A stretch of DNA of 64,000 nucleotides, taken from contig NC_092579.1 of the NCBI RefSeq assembly GCF_037975245.1, positions 4,614,001-4,678,000 on the forward strand. The letters are read 5' to 3'. Shown here in pieces: positions 23,801 through 34,985 of this stretch. Numbering within the stretch: the first letter of the stretch is position 1; every line of letters starts with the position of its first letter. A program made the translations under genes and the position numbers. The notes under the pieces are model-generated. The model made no database searches. It was not told where the DNA came from and saw only the letters and a list, made by a program, of their open reading frames with translations. Origin of the DNA: Apostichopus japonicus (Eukaryota > Echinodermata > Holothuroidea > Aspidochirotida > Stichopodidae).

Positions 23801-25408
23801 TAGTCACTCACCAGGTTCGTCTTTATCACAGTCTGCTAACTGTGGCTTTTTATGTTAGGAGTTTTTCTTCAGAGCACATGCCACCTTTGATTTGTAAAAA
23901 AAGTCCTGAAATTCAGGGAGTTAAAATTTACTGTCTAAAGATAATTTAAAAAGATTTTTTTTAACTTCAATCGTCAATGTGGGTGTCAATTAAGGGAATA
24001 AGGAGTTACTGATGCAATGACTTTCTGGCATAAGTGCATTTATAATGTGTTAAAACTTGAAAGGTGTATCATACTGCATCCCCCCCCCCCCTCTTAATTT
24101 GCACTCCGTTGGAATGCACAGACAGTTTTGCTTATTAATGAAATACCAGTTAACACTAAATTTTCAAGGCTTCCTTTAAAACAGTCAAACGAAACCGTGC
24201 ATTGCCTAAGCTAGGCCTACGCAATAGTTTGAACATTTCTTTATCAACATGTGGTGACAGGGCTCTTAAGATAATTCAGTGACCAAGACAAGAGTGTAGG
24301 GTAGTCTTTGCAATAAGCATGACTAAGGCTAGGCTACCAGTACCATAATTAGCCTTGGCCTAGTGGTCTTTGAAATGTAGCCTAGGCCCCTGCTACTTTG
24401 ATAAATGATAGTTGACTGCATCCAAATTAAACCAAGGCCTAGGCTATACTTTTGAAGAAGAAAAAATTAGGCTGAATTCATGTTAGCCTAAAAAGGCTAG
24501 GCCAATGCTGACAATTAACACAAACCAAGATCATTTAACCATTTGGGCACTTGTTTATGGCATACTATAAGGGTCTATATAATTAGGCCTGATTGTGTAC
24601 ACAACCCACAAGTTGCCAATGAGTATAGACCTAGCCTAACTAGTTTAGGCTACCTAGGCTACTTTGTTTTCCTTAGGCCTAGTTTAATTGGGCCTTATAC
24701 TGTGCTATATTATGTAATGTGCTATAACAGTTGTAGTAATAGCAAGAATGGTCCAGGTCTAAATAAGCCCAGGCTTAACTTATGCTTCGGGCTTAACTAA
24801 GGATTAGGGCTTTACGTGATGCCTAGAGGCTAGCCCACCCTTTTACATTAAACTAAAAGTGATACTTTTTTAGGCTAGGCATACAATAACTAGGAATTAG
24901 GATAACTATATGTGCGACTGAAACTGCCATGCCTATGATTAGGAGAGCTGGCATAATGAAATCGAATTTGTGGATCGTAAAACGACAGAGAATAGCCATG
25001 AATGTAATTACAAAAACCAGTCTGGACGTAAAATTCTCGCATTGCTTGTACATTACTCGTATTACACTAGGGCCTATAGTATCGGCCTAGGCTACACAGA
25101 CTTTTTTTCATTAGATCTGCATCTTGTTCTTTCTACTTCCAATAAAATCCTCTTCTTTTATGGTCAGTCGGAAAATCAAACAACAATATCCATGTTCTGA
25201 CCGATTGCAGCATCCCCAGCACCATTTCTTTCATAATTTCGTACTTTTTTCGTGTACACAAACGATAGTCTATACACTGTGAGTATGCGTGTCGCCTGCT
25301 ATAAAGTTTTCAAGTGGACCTATTTTACCTCCCTGTGTGGGCGTTTTCCCTCTCGACCAATCCAAATCGGTTACATGGTTGGCCAAACTCTCTCTATATA
25401 CGGCTCTG
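20840..25408 (-). mobile_element. P-element-like DNA transposon, 4.57 kb, inside element D
   Basis: Terminal inverted repeats of at least 31 bp (starting cagagccgtatatagagaga) are identical at both ends, with an 8-bp TSD gagactat at 20832-20839 and 25409-25416. Removing it restores the uninterrupted sequence seen in D copy 2 near 27990. TIR length, TSD size and a minus-strand reading that resembles P/THAP9-type transposase (separate entry) suggest the P superfamily; hAT is the alternative. The interior is decayed. The segment 24180-24880 is packed with aggcctaggcta-like motifs and has no long coding frame. Confidence 0.7.
22500..22829 (-). pseudogene. Decayed transposase segment (P/THAP9-like?)
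   Basis: On the minus strand a frame from 22829 ends NVKPLKDLLSF. After a frame change it continues RLEAKLTEATLIPFHSHKM, then KVSHTLHFASAMQCLVDC. This layout resembles the LAPKLTxxHIxP..KMKV segment of P-type transposases as I remember it. Near the right terminus (about 25245-25100) a minus-strand reading KKWCWGCCNRSEHG followed in another frame by FDFPTDHKRRGF vaguely recalls a THAP zinc finger. Several stops and shifts show it is inactive. Assignment is tentative. Confidence 0.35.
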
Positions 25409-25410
25409 GA

Positions 25411-25525
25411 GACTATCTAAGCGGAGCGCCACCATCGGTTGGCGCGGAGCGTACAAGAAAATTTTGGGTTTTTTCAAACCCCCAGATGGCCGGAAACGGC
25501 ACTTCCCGAGTGTTTTATGCTGCGA
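25411..25525 (+). repeat. Shared hairpin module, copy in element D1
   Basis: Contains actatctaagcggagcgcc and ggttggcgcggagcg, which fold as a GCGCCACC/GGTTGGCGC hairpin, followed by gatggccggaaacggcactt. The same ~100-bp module is found inside elements C, B, E, K and L and in D copy 2. Confidence 0.85.
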
Positions 25526-25679
25526 ATATAGCCCTAAAATATGGGTCTCAAGCCTGCAATTTCTCAGATTGCACGTAAAAGTCTGTAAAAACATTGTAAT
25601 TTGTATATTCGATGGTGTTTTAAGAGAGTAGCTATTACTCATAGTGTACTCGCAAAGACGTTTTTGAGTGTAGTAAGGG

Positions 25680-26080
25680 CAGTGGCGGAGCTAGGGGTAT
25701 TGGTCAGGGGTGGCAAGAATGGTCTGTAGAGGCGCTTTCGACACTATCTAAGCGGAGCGCCACCACAGGTTGGCGCGGAGCGTACAGAAAATTTTTGAGT
25801 AAAGGTACTCCCTAGATTGCAGGAAATGACCCTTTCCGGGCCTTGCTAATTTGCAGATAAACGGAGAATAAATAGGTGGCGTCGCCATTTTGTCGGAAAA
25901 TTACACCAACAGAATATGACAAATGTCAATAGGTATATGAGAGAGCAATAAAATAGTCAATAATCGCGAATAAGTAAAAAGTAGTGAAAAGCTGAAAAGG
26001 GCGCCAGCAGTCCATTTGAGTCCATCAGGGGGGGGGGGGGGCATCCGCCCCTGACTGTATATATAGACGCTCCGCCACTA
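25680..26080 (+). mobile_element. hAT-like element B, copy 1 (401 bp)
   Basis: Ends cagtggcggagc and gctccgccacta, with an exact 8-bp TSD agtaaggg at 25672-25679 and 26081-26088. It carries the shared hairpin module near its left end (25740-25840). It sits at the same place in both copies of element D, so it was present before D was copied. Confidence 0.88.
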
Positions 26081-28118
26081 AGTAAGGGGATGTTGGAGAA
26101 CTGGCTGAAAGGAGGCAAGTCATTGGCCTAAGACGAAGTTGTGTTACGCTTACCGGTACTCACACTCACTGCTTCCAATTTTCACGGGGCGTGAAGACGC
26201 GGTTGGGGTGACAATGTGGTCTATAGCCAAGTGACGGGCCGAGGGTCCCCCAGCAATTACTAAAATTATTACACCTATATAGTATACGTGTGCATCGGAC
26301 AGATCGACAAGTATGCATTGAAAAATGGGCAGATGCACGTTTCGGAGCCTTGGTAAATATTGGGGGGGCTTATCATGCATTTGCCCCCTCAACTTTTTCA
26401 TTGGGGGGGGGGCTGAGCCCCCCCGGTTCCGCCGCCACTGTCTTATACCCCTGAAGTTAGCCTAATAAAAATCGAACTCCTAAATATAAAATCGGTTAGG
26501 ATTTGTCAATAAAGTTTGAATATCAACCAATAAAACATCATTATTATCGATGTAGCTTGAAATACGATGTCCGTTGAGAAATCAGATTTATCAAGGTTTA
26601 ACCGGTTTTCCACCAATAAAAAACCTTGATTTTAAATCAGTATATCAAGTTAGTTTAGAGAGAATATAGTTTATCGACTGATGACAATTTTTTACTACAC
26701 CTTTATTTCAAAATAAATGTTATTGTCAATCAAGAACCCGCAGAACAGTAACTACAACCAGGGCAGGATTAAGCTTGTGGGAGGCCTGGGGCCAGCTTGG
26801 TGGTGGGGGGCCCCCTCTAGAAATTTTTGAACTACTGAGTGACGGTACTGGTGTCCGCCATATGCGCATCGTAACCATGTTATGGCACTAAAATTGACAA
26901 AAATCAAACCCATCTTTACAATAACATATTGAGCGGTCGTTTAGGCCTACTATGATCGTTAAAATGATTTTTTCAAATCAAACAAATTTATTATTATGTA
27001 TGTTTAGAAAAATACTTGAGAATATGAAAATTTAGAATTTCATGCATCCAGATTTAGGCATAGTGAGAAATGTAAGACTAGGTCACCTTATGGTATATGT
27101 TAAAAAGACTTGGGAGATGAATACCACATGGACTACATATTAGAATGTTTTTTTTTTTATAGTGATAGAAAAAACTTCAAAAAGTATTTACAAAAACATT
27201 CATTTATATATAAATTACATAACATGATATTTTGCAACTAAAGAAATCTACATCTTACAAAAATTACTCAAACGTTTTACTTAAACGAATATGTTTAACA
27301 AACTTAAACTCTGTAAAAACCCAAAGACTTATAATTTTATATTCTTCTTATAAATATTATATATTATATATCTTGCTACCTACAATAGGCATACCATGTT
27401 AAAGTTAGAGTCCACTAGGGTCAGTCATACACAAGGGTCAATCTATAAAGTTGAATACCACATGGACTACATATTAGAATGTTTTTTTTTTATAATGATA
27501 ATGACAGTGTCATTATAATGACAGTTTTATAATGACAGCTTAATAATCTAGGTGAGACTAGGCCACACCATGACATCCTACTGTTATTGGGATAGTCTGT
27601 TTAGATCTAAATTAAGCTTCAAAATCTAATCAATTAGTTAGATTCACCAGACTTCAAGAATCCTTAGATCTTGCAACTCATAACCATTCCGTATAAAAAG
27701 CACACGTGTAAGCGTTGTGGTGTTCCCAGACTTCTAATCCGAGTGCGCTGTGGCACTGTGTACACCATATATGATATATACATGCTGCAACATGCATCTG
27801 TGGTCTGCATTCGTGAGACAGTGGCCTACAATCGTTGACAAAAATAGATGGGACACCCCACTCCCCGTATCAATGTTGCAGTTTCTGAGCGCTTTTGGCT
27901 ACAACATTGAACGGGGGGAAGGGGGTGCGCTTAAACCAATATTGCTCGTTGCCAGGCGCGGCGGAACGGAAAAATTATTGGGGGGGCTAATGTGTGGAGA
28001 CTATCTAAGCAGAGCGCCACCATCGGTTGGCGCGGAGCGTACAAGAAAATTTGGGGTTTTATCAAACCCCCAGATGGCCGGAAACGGCACTTCCCGAGTG
28101 TTTTATGCTGCGAATACC

Positions 28119-28373
28119 CATAGGCGTACGAGGCGGGGGGAGGGGGGGGGCAGGGGGGCAGGCTGCCCCCCCAAATTTCCAGAGGACAAGAAGTTCGGGA
28201 AAAAGTCCTGAAAAATTCGGGCAGCCTAAGAGGAGAAAAAAAGATATATATATATATATATATATTTTTCTCCTCTTAGGCTGCCCGAATTTTTCAGGAC
28301 TTTTGCCCGAATTTCTTGTCCTCTGGAAATTTTGGGGGGGGGGCAGTCTGCCCCCCGCCTCGTACGCCCATGG
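28119..28373. mobile_element. Near-perfect palindromic foldback element
   Basis: Arms of about 115 bp meet at a (TA)n centre (28244-28264). Both outer ends read cat(a/g)ggcgtacgaggcgg. Inner arm sequence includes ctgcccgaatttttcagga and its complement. It would form a long hairpin. No TSD of its own on the right. Confidence 0.85.
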
Positions 28374-29739
28374 ACAGCAACGTTACAATTAGTTGCATTG
28401 AGACCGTCGGTATAATGCGCTATATAAATAAGTTATTTAAACAAAATACGTTGTGTAAATTGAGTACGATAAATGCAAAAATGTTTGCAGACAATGGTAA
28501 GGACTATTAGCAAAAAAAATCACAGGAAATTTGGAAACGCATCATTGACTGCTTTTCAGCATGAAACTTCTTTGTAACGCCGGGGAGTGTTTTTAACCTT
28601 CTACTTTGCGGTTGATTGTTAACATTTATTTGTTTTGAAACAAATTCAATATACAAAGGATTGGAAGAAATGTTGGTTCTTTTGAAAAGTTGCGTTTTTT
28701 TTTAAAGAAAGAAAGAAAGATATTATTCCAAAAAGTACGAAAACATGTTATTGGAAACCTGCTCAAATACCGAATCCTGTGTCGTTGTACTCTTGTTTAC
28801 ACAATTTACACGTTGACACTGAGGGTTGTATCTACGATTTGTGCAAACAGATGAATATTTTTTTTCAACTCCCTGGTTTAAAGTTGCAGGTAAAACGGCA
28901 TGTCTATTAAGTGTTTATATGAATGAGGAATTGTTATAACGGAACGCCATTACTCTTTTAGAGATGTGTAACCATTTTCTTTAAAACTTTCCTAGCTTCC
29001 AAAATTATTATTATTTTGAATTCTTATACATGAACTCATACTTTCATTTGCGGCTTCATCATCTGTTACTAACAATGTGTTCAAATTTGTTGTATCACAG
29101 TGTTCTTGTGTTTAATTGTTTCTACCTGGTAAGTTGCAACACATAATTTAAAAAACAAAAAAGCACCTACGGTTACAGTTTACCGTTAATCAATGAATCA
29201 CAGGTAGGGATGTGTCTGTTGTATAAAGCTTTACAAGATTGATTGCCCTACACAACAAACAATAACAACACCACTGAACTGAACAATGTGGCAACAAACA
29301 CGTATTTAATGTAGATCCCACCCGTACAGTATACCCACAAAGAAATGTGTAATACCCACACGTTTATAGTATTCGAGTCCAGTTTTCTGCACTCGGACTT
29401 TAGACCAATTCCAATTTGGTATATCATCTTGCTTGGCAGATCTCTTATTTCTGAAGTCTACTCTTTGAGTGTCCAGAATGAGCACTTATGTAAGGAGTCA
29501 ATGCAGTCTTACACATTTAGCCACACATACATTGAATATATATGAAATATGAATATATATATATGCAGTAGCTTGCCCGAATCTTTTTCAAATTTTTGCC
29601 CGACAATTCTATGATTTTCTTTATTTAGCATCATGATGCCCGAATATTTCCGTGTAACACCACCGTAAGCGCAGTTCATCTGGGCTCCCACGCTTTTGCT
29701 CGATCAATTTTTTCTAACTAGTCAATTGTATACCTGGAC

Positions 29740-30398
29740 CAAGGGTGGCGGAACCGGGGGACACAGGGGGCACGTGCCTGAGGTGCCTCAAGTTAGCAAG
29801 AGGCCAGGGAACCAGAATGAACACTCGGGAAGGGCCGTTTCCGGCCATCTGAGGGGTTTGTTAAACCAAAAATTTTCTAGTACGCTCCGCGCCAACCGAT
29901 GGTGGCGCTCCGCTCAGATAGTCGTGCATACAACGTTGCAAATCCTGGCTAAGCCCGTGACTTTTATTGAATTTCTGTGGGGCAAACTCAAAGCTATTTT
30001 GAATGGAAAAAATTTGTTAAGATATTAACAAGAAAAAAAACTTTAATTCGGAAGATTCCTACATTAGCAACTAGCATGATTTCACCTCATTTTGTCTCAA
30101 AAGAAAAATTGTTCTTGGTTTTCCAATTTGCGAATTGGATATTGCGGTGCTAGTATGCATATTTTCCTTTGGGGGGGGGGGGGGGCGTTGATGGAGTGAT
30201 GTGTATACACAAATATGATAATGCAATAAGAGTTATATTGATGGAGTGATGTGTATACACAAATATGATAATGCAATAAGAGTTATAAAGGGTACTAAAT
30301 ATAAGGCTGCATCAGTCCAATCGAATTTCTGCAAAGTGCCCTTTGAATTGATGTCGGTGCCCCCCCCCCCCAGATTAAAAGTGCTTCCGCCGCCCTTG
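29740..30398 (-). mobile_element. hAT-like element C, copy 1 (659 bp)
   Basis: Ends caagggtggcggaa and ttccgccgcccttg, with an exact 8-bp TSD acctggac at 29732-29739 and 30399-30406. It is in inverted orientation relative to copy 2 at 48181-48822. It includes the shared hairpin module (about 29812-29926, inverted). Confidence 0.9.
30183..30291 (+). repeat. Tandem duplication, ~53-bp unit, two copies
   Basis: The string ttgatggagtgatgtgtata through aataagagttata occurs twice head to tail. The related C2 element at 48 kb has only one, so the duplication is specific to C1. Confidence 0.85.
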
Positions 30399-31098
30399 AC
30401 CTGGACATCCCCAACATGAGTGTTAATAAGAAACATTTTCTTTTTCATGGATGGGGGGGTGTGCAGGTTTATCATATTCTTTGTTATATTTTATACTTTT
30501 TTTCTGAGACAAATTGCAGTCTCACCCGACACAGCGACATTATCCCGCCTACGTGTCGTTGAACAATGTATGTTTTCCTGGAGGTAGCTGAGTACTATGT
30601 TAAAATAATAAATAAGGTAATTAAATAGGAGCTTAAAAAATATACTGTCCCATTTTTCCCTTCAAAGTGATGTTACCTGTTTTTCTTCTTCTAATTTACC
30701 AAATTTTTGTGGAAGTGTAAATTTCTAAAACGTGAGATTATAAAATAAAGAATGTTTAGATGCAACTTGCAAGGCTTCAGAAGTGCCGTTTCCGGCAATC
30801 TGAGAGGCATTGTTTGCCAAAAATTTCCTTGTACGCTACGCGCCAACCGATGGTGGCGCTCCGCTTAGATAGTGTCACGGGAACTTTCGGGCACAAAAAG
30901 TTCTGCCCCCCCAAACTGAAATGGTCCCGTACGCCTATGCGAATACCTAGCCCTAGAATATGGGTCTCAAGCCTGCAATTTCTCAGATTGCACGTAAAAG
31001 TCTGTAAAAACATTGTAATTTGTATATTCGATGGTGTTTTAAGAGAGTAGCTATTACTCGTAGTGTACTCGCAAAGACGTTTTTGAGTGTAGTAAGGG

Positions 31099-31500
31099 CA
31101 GTCGCGGAGCTAGGGGTATTGGTCAGGGGGGGGGGGCAAAAATAGTCTGTACGGGCGCTTTCGACACTATCTAAGCGGAGCGCCACCACAGGTTGGCGCG
31201 GAGCGGTCAGAAAATTTTTGAGTAAAGACACTCCCTAGATTGCAGGAAATCACCCTTTCCGGGCCTTACTAATTTGCAGATAAACGGAGAATAAATAGGT
31301 GTCGTCGCCATTTTGTCGGAAAATTACACCAGCAGAATATGACAAATGTCAATAGGTATATGAGAGCGCAATAAAATAGTCAATAATCGCGAATAAGTAA
31401 AAAGTAGTGAAAAGCTGAAAAGGGCGCCAGCAGTCCATTTGAGTCCATCAGGGGGGGGGGGCATCCGCCCCTGACTGTATATATGGACGCTCCGCCACTA
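31099..31500 (+). mobile_element. hAT-like element B, copy 2 (402 bp)
   Basis: Same ends as copy 1. Flanks agtaaggg (31091-31098) and attaaggg (31501-31508), i.e. the same TSD as copy 1 with one substitution, in the same surrounding D sequence. Confidence 0.88.
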
Positions 31501-31696
31501 ATTAAGGGGATGTTGGAGAACTGGCTGAAAGGAGGCAAGTCATTGGCCTAAAGACGAAGTTGTGTTACGCTTACCGGCACTCACACTAACTTCTTCCACT
31601 TTTCACGGGGCGTGAAGACGCGGTTGGGGTGACAATGTGGTCTATAGCCAGGGGACGTGCCGAGGGTCCCCCAGCAATTACTAAAATTATTACACC

Positions 31697-32300
31697 CAGG
31701 GTTCTGCCGCTGCCGGTCGGCGCCGGTCGGGCCCGACCAGCACGCTGAATTACCGACCGCCACAATCTGCCTGAGTGACTTTTCCGACCGGCACTTATTT
31801 TCGATAGGAACTCCAAAAAACAGCTCCATATCCGGAGGGTCGAACGTACAGTAACACTGCAGTAATAAACGCTGTTCGCAGGTTCACTGCATGATATCGC
31901 GCAGTTGATCAGAGTTATTCACTAGTTTACTGTTTATTTGTACATGAAATTACACTCAGATTTTGTACTCACTACTCGATACATGAGAAGCAGCGTTAGT
32001 CGCTCAGTGTGTATATCATAACTGTCGTAAATAACTGTCCATCTAAAATTATCATCTCAGCCTGAATGATTTATTTAATAGGCACCACCTAACTTTTTTC
32101 ATTAATTATGAAAAATTCCAGAAATGAGATCTCATTTCAAAGCTGTCTACATGTGGCTCAGAATACTCGGGAAGGGCCGTTTCGGGCCATCTGGGGGGTT
32201 TCCAAAACCCAAAATTTTCTTGTACGCTCCGCGCCAACCGATGGTGGCGCTCCGCTTAGATAGTCCTGCCGGCACTCAATCCACCCTGGGCAGAACCCTG
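31697..32300 (+). mobile_element. Element K (604 bp), CAGGGTTCTGCC termini, 6-bp TSD
   Basis: Ends cagggttctgcc and ggcagaaccctg are perfect inverted repeats. Direct repeat tacacc at 31691-31696 and 32301-32306. The same place in D copy 1 (about 26272) is empty and has one tacacc, so the 6-bp TSD is well supported. It carries an inverted copy of the shared hairpin module (about 32157-32266). Confidence 0.85.
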
Positions 32301-34227
32301 TACACCTATATAGTATACGTGTGCATCGGACAGATCGACAAGTATGCATTGAAAAATGGGCAGATGCACGTTTCGGAGCCTTGGTAAATATTGGGGGGGC
32401 TTATCATGCATTTGCCCCCTCAACTTTTTCATTGGGGGGCTGAGCCCCCCCCCAAGCCCCCCCCGGTTCCGCCGCCACTGCTCGTTGCTGCTCATACTGT
32501 CTCATCATTTTTGTCGAAGATTGTCTGAATGGCTGTACAACGGTTCATTGGGGTATATATCGAGGTCTAAGCTGCTCCAAGCGTTGCGCGATAGCAATAG
32601 ATGTTAATATTTCCTCTTAAAATTATTATAAGTCGCAATTGCTGATTCATTCGAGTAATTAGGTCGAACCGAATATTCAATAGGCACGCATGTTTCAGCG
32701 AATAAAGCGAATAATTTCACAAGAAAAACATAATATTTTCGATCCGTTTCTTGCATTTATTTCGTATGGGGGGAAGGGGGTGCGCTTAAACCAATATTGC
32801 TCGTTGCTGCTCATGCTGTCCCATCATTTTTGTCGAGGATTGTAGATTTAGGTGTATGCAGTGTGGCTATAGAGCATAGGCAAACAGGCTTGTAGACCCA
32901 AAAGTGCTGCCCCCCCCCCCAGTTCAGAACTTTAGATACATGGTTTTACTAACTTTTATGTCACACTGAGTGACGGTACTGGTGTCCGCCATGTGCGTAT
33001 CGTAGCGATGTTATGGCACTAAAAAAACATCAGTGGTGGGAGGCCATGGCCCATTCGACCCCCCCCCCCCCTTGATCCGGCCCTGACTACAACATTATTC
33101 CTTCACTGCGATAGCATCTTAGGGAAATGCTATCGAATATATGCATTCATTATAAGGCAATGTTGGCTTTGTAGGCCTACATACTTCAAATTGTTAATTT
33201 GCACTCTATTGTAAAAGTCCTTATGTTATTAACATAAAATAACAAGTACCAATACTCGTCACCCTTTTCTTCTTGGTAAAATTACCGAATTCAAATAAGG
33301 GTATAGGAATGTATAGGCTATATTTTTTTTCGCCAAGTTCCACTTTCTCAGTCATGCATGGTGAAAACAGAATGCATTTACGTCTTGTGCACAAAAATAG
33401 AAATGACTATTGACATTGTAAGGTAGGGCATGTTTTTGTCAACTCAACTTTGCGCACCAATCAAGATCAATTCTCTACCTTGATCGACAGCTATAGCAAG
33501 CGGTTCTGACCGGGGTAGGTGTTGTCCTGATTAATTGAGTTAATGTCATATTATATCGATACGCCACTGTGAAGAAAACATGTGAGGGACTTGCTTAAGC
33601 CGGCATGAAATATGCCAGTTTGAGAATTAAAAAATGATAGATTTCTCTTCTTTTCTTCGGCAAACTCTGCTCTAAGATATTTAATAGCCTACCCTCCTCC
33701 TCCCCTCCACCCCCCCCCTTCAGAATGAAAATCAATTATAGAAAGCTGACGGGGGGGGGGGTGATTTTTCATATTGTTACTCATATTTCGTTTCAAAGGG
33801 ACTCTTGTGATACTTCGCTATAAGGGGACTGGGGTTGAGAGTGAATTAAGTTGTTGTGTTCATTGATACCAACAGTTCTGTCTTGGGTGCCTTTTCGAGA
33901 GAAAAAACTTAGTTTGTTTATTTTCAGAAATGTCCGCTTTTATTCTATTCAGTGAAATTTTCAGAAATATACTAGAATATCTGATTTATAAGATTAAGTT
34001 AAGATGTCTTTAAGTAACGATTAACAAAATAATTTCCAGCTTTGCTGATAATCTTAAGTGAAATGACGTAAATTAGCATCTTCCGGTCCAAATGGCTCCG
34101 CCCCTATATGTAAATTAACGATTTAGTTTCCTGAAAAATACCGTACCGTACCGTACCATTATCCAACCACAGCTCAAACTGCTATAATAGAAACAATTGC
34201 CCTATTTGAGTTGATTGAAGTGTGTCA

Positions 34228-34351
34228 TATAAATAGTTTACGCCTTCCATGCCACGACCAGACAGACTACCGCAGCCTCTATTTGCAGTTAGAAGCCAGT
34301 TCTCCAAATCAGGCAGAAAGTCGTATCACAGTTTCAAACGTCACAAAAACG
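34228..34351 (+). promoter_or_regulatory. Candidate promoter and non-coding first exon of the first elongase gene
   Basis: A canonical TATA-like string, tataaatag (34228-34236), lies about 30 bp upstream of ccagacagactacc. A good donor (aaaacg/gtaagg) follows at 34352. A non-coding exon from about 34260 to 34351 could splice to the acceptor at 37413. Inferred from signals only. Confidence 0.3.
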
Positions 34352-34458
34352 GTAAGGAGAGTTTTAAGCATCCGAGTTTACGTTACTACTTTATACTTAC
34401 TACAGTAGCCACACGATTGGTTTAATCAAACGGACTGGGAATATATTGGTGTTCGTGC

Positions 34459-34459
<1 letters not shown>

Positions 34460-34531
<72 letters not shown>

Positions 34532-34710
34532 CTTACCGGTTTCGAACCTCTGGGCATACAATCAGCGTCCATAGCCTAGTGGTTATAGGGTGTCCGTGTA
34601 CAGAGCGGAAAGCCCGGGTTCGAATCCCGCTGGAGGCTGTTCTTGATTTTCCAACTCATTACGATTTTCATTTATATATATATATATTTATATATATATA
34701 TATATATATA
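34460..34710. repeat. TA microsatellites flanking a tRNA-like sequence (copy 1)
   Basis: (TA)n at 34460-34528 and 34676-34711. Between them a plus-strand tRNA-like unit has an A box (tagcctagtgg), B box (ggttcgaatcc) and a nearly complementary acceptor-like pair gcgtcca/tggaggc. An inverted copy is at 38760-38905. Likely a tRNA-derived SINE rather than a functional tRNA gene, since the stem has mismatches and the copies are dispersed with their flanks. Confidence 0.65.
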
Positions 34711-34985
34711 TTATGAATATGATTATTTCTAACTAATCGCCCAATGTTAACTAGTATCTAGTTCCCGTTATATATGTCCATGACTTGTGGCTACTACAAA
34801 TTGGCATACTCCTACAAAAGTCCCAAAAAATACCCAAAATGCAGCAGGAGAACATCTGTTTTGATATGTTATCAATCAGGATCGGTTTTTTTTTTTCTTG
34901 TGGCTTGGATGTTAACGAGCATGGATGGAAGTACATGTCGTGCATTAGGTCAATTCAGGCAATTTTAGACCACTTTAGGAGCAGC

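Larger units (their letters stand above)
20778..26440 (+). mobile_element. hAT-like element D, copy 1 (interrupted by two insertions)
   Basis: The left end caggcgcggcggaacgg pairs with the right end ggttccgccgccactg, with an exact 8-bp TSD tcttatac at 20770-20777 and 26441-26448. The span is 5663 bp, but it contains a P-like element (20840-25408) and element B (25680-26080). Net length is about 677 bp with both insertions and their TSDs removed. Non-autonomous: no transposase in the D-specific part. A second copy is at 27953-32480. Confidence 0.85.
28119..30939 (+). mobile_element. Element E, CATAGGCGTACG termini, inside D2
   Basis: Left end cataggcgtacg and right end cgtacgcctatg, with an exact 8-bp TSD cgaatacc at 28111-28118 and 30940-30947. 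Its left end coincides with a complete palindromic element (28119-28373), so E may be a composite of two related ends bracketing about 2.5 kb. It contains element C1 (29740-30398), and near its right end an inverted copy of the shared hairpin module (30776-30878). Confidence 0.75.
27953..32480 (+). mobile_element. hAT-like element D, copy 2 (interrupted by three insertions)
   Basis: Same termini as copy 1, with a different exact 8-bp TSD, ctcgttgc (27945-27952 and 32481-32488). An uninterrupted relative of the target site occurs at about 32765-32825. The body is broken by element E (28119-30939), element B copy 2 (31099-31500) and element K (31697-32300). Confidence 0.88.
26759..33085 (+). 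mobile_element. hAT-like element J containing a nested stack
   Basis: Left end cagggcaggattaag, right end cttgatccggccctg, with an exact 8-bp TSD actacaac at 26751-26758 and 33086-33093. Element D copy 2 lies inside it; without that the net length is about 1.8 kb. Interior 26.9-27.7 kb is AT-rich with a direct repeat (ccacatggactacatatta at about 27126 and 27462). No transposase was recognised. Confidence 0.75.

Noticed and set aside
25252-25578. Open frame containing DYLSGAPPSVGAERTRKF that recurs at 27750-28211, 32158-32349 (minus) and 48573-48851
   Set aside because: It lies in the GC-rich shared transposon module. Other frames of the same copies are open too, upstream context is unrelated, and there is no conserved start. 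Treated as non-coding repeat, though a Ka/Ks test over many copies would be decisive.
34545-34640. Functional tRNA gene
   Set aside because: A and B boxes are good, but the acceptor stem has a mismatch, the anticodon loop is atypical, and diverged dispersed copies with the same flanks indicate a SINE.
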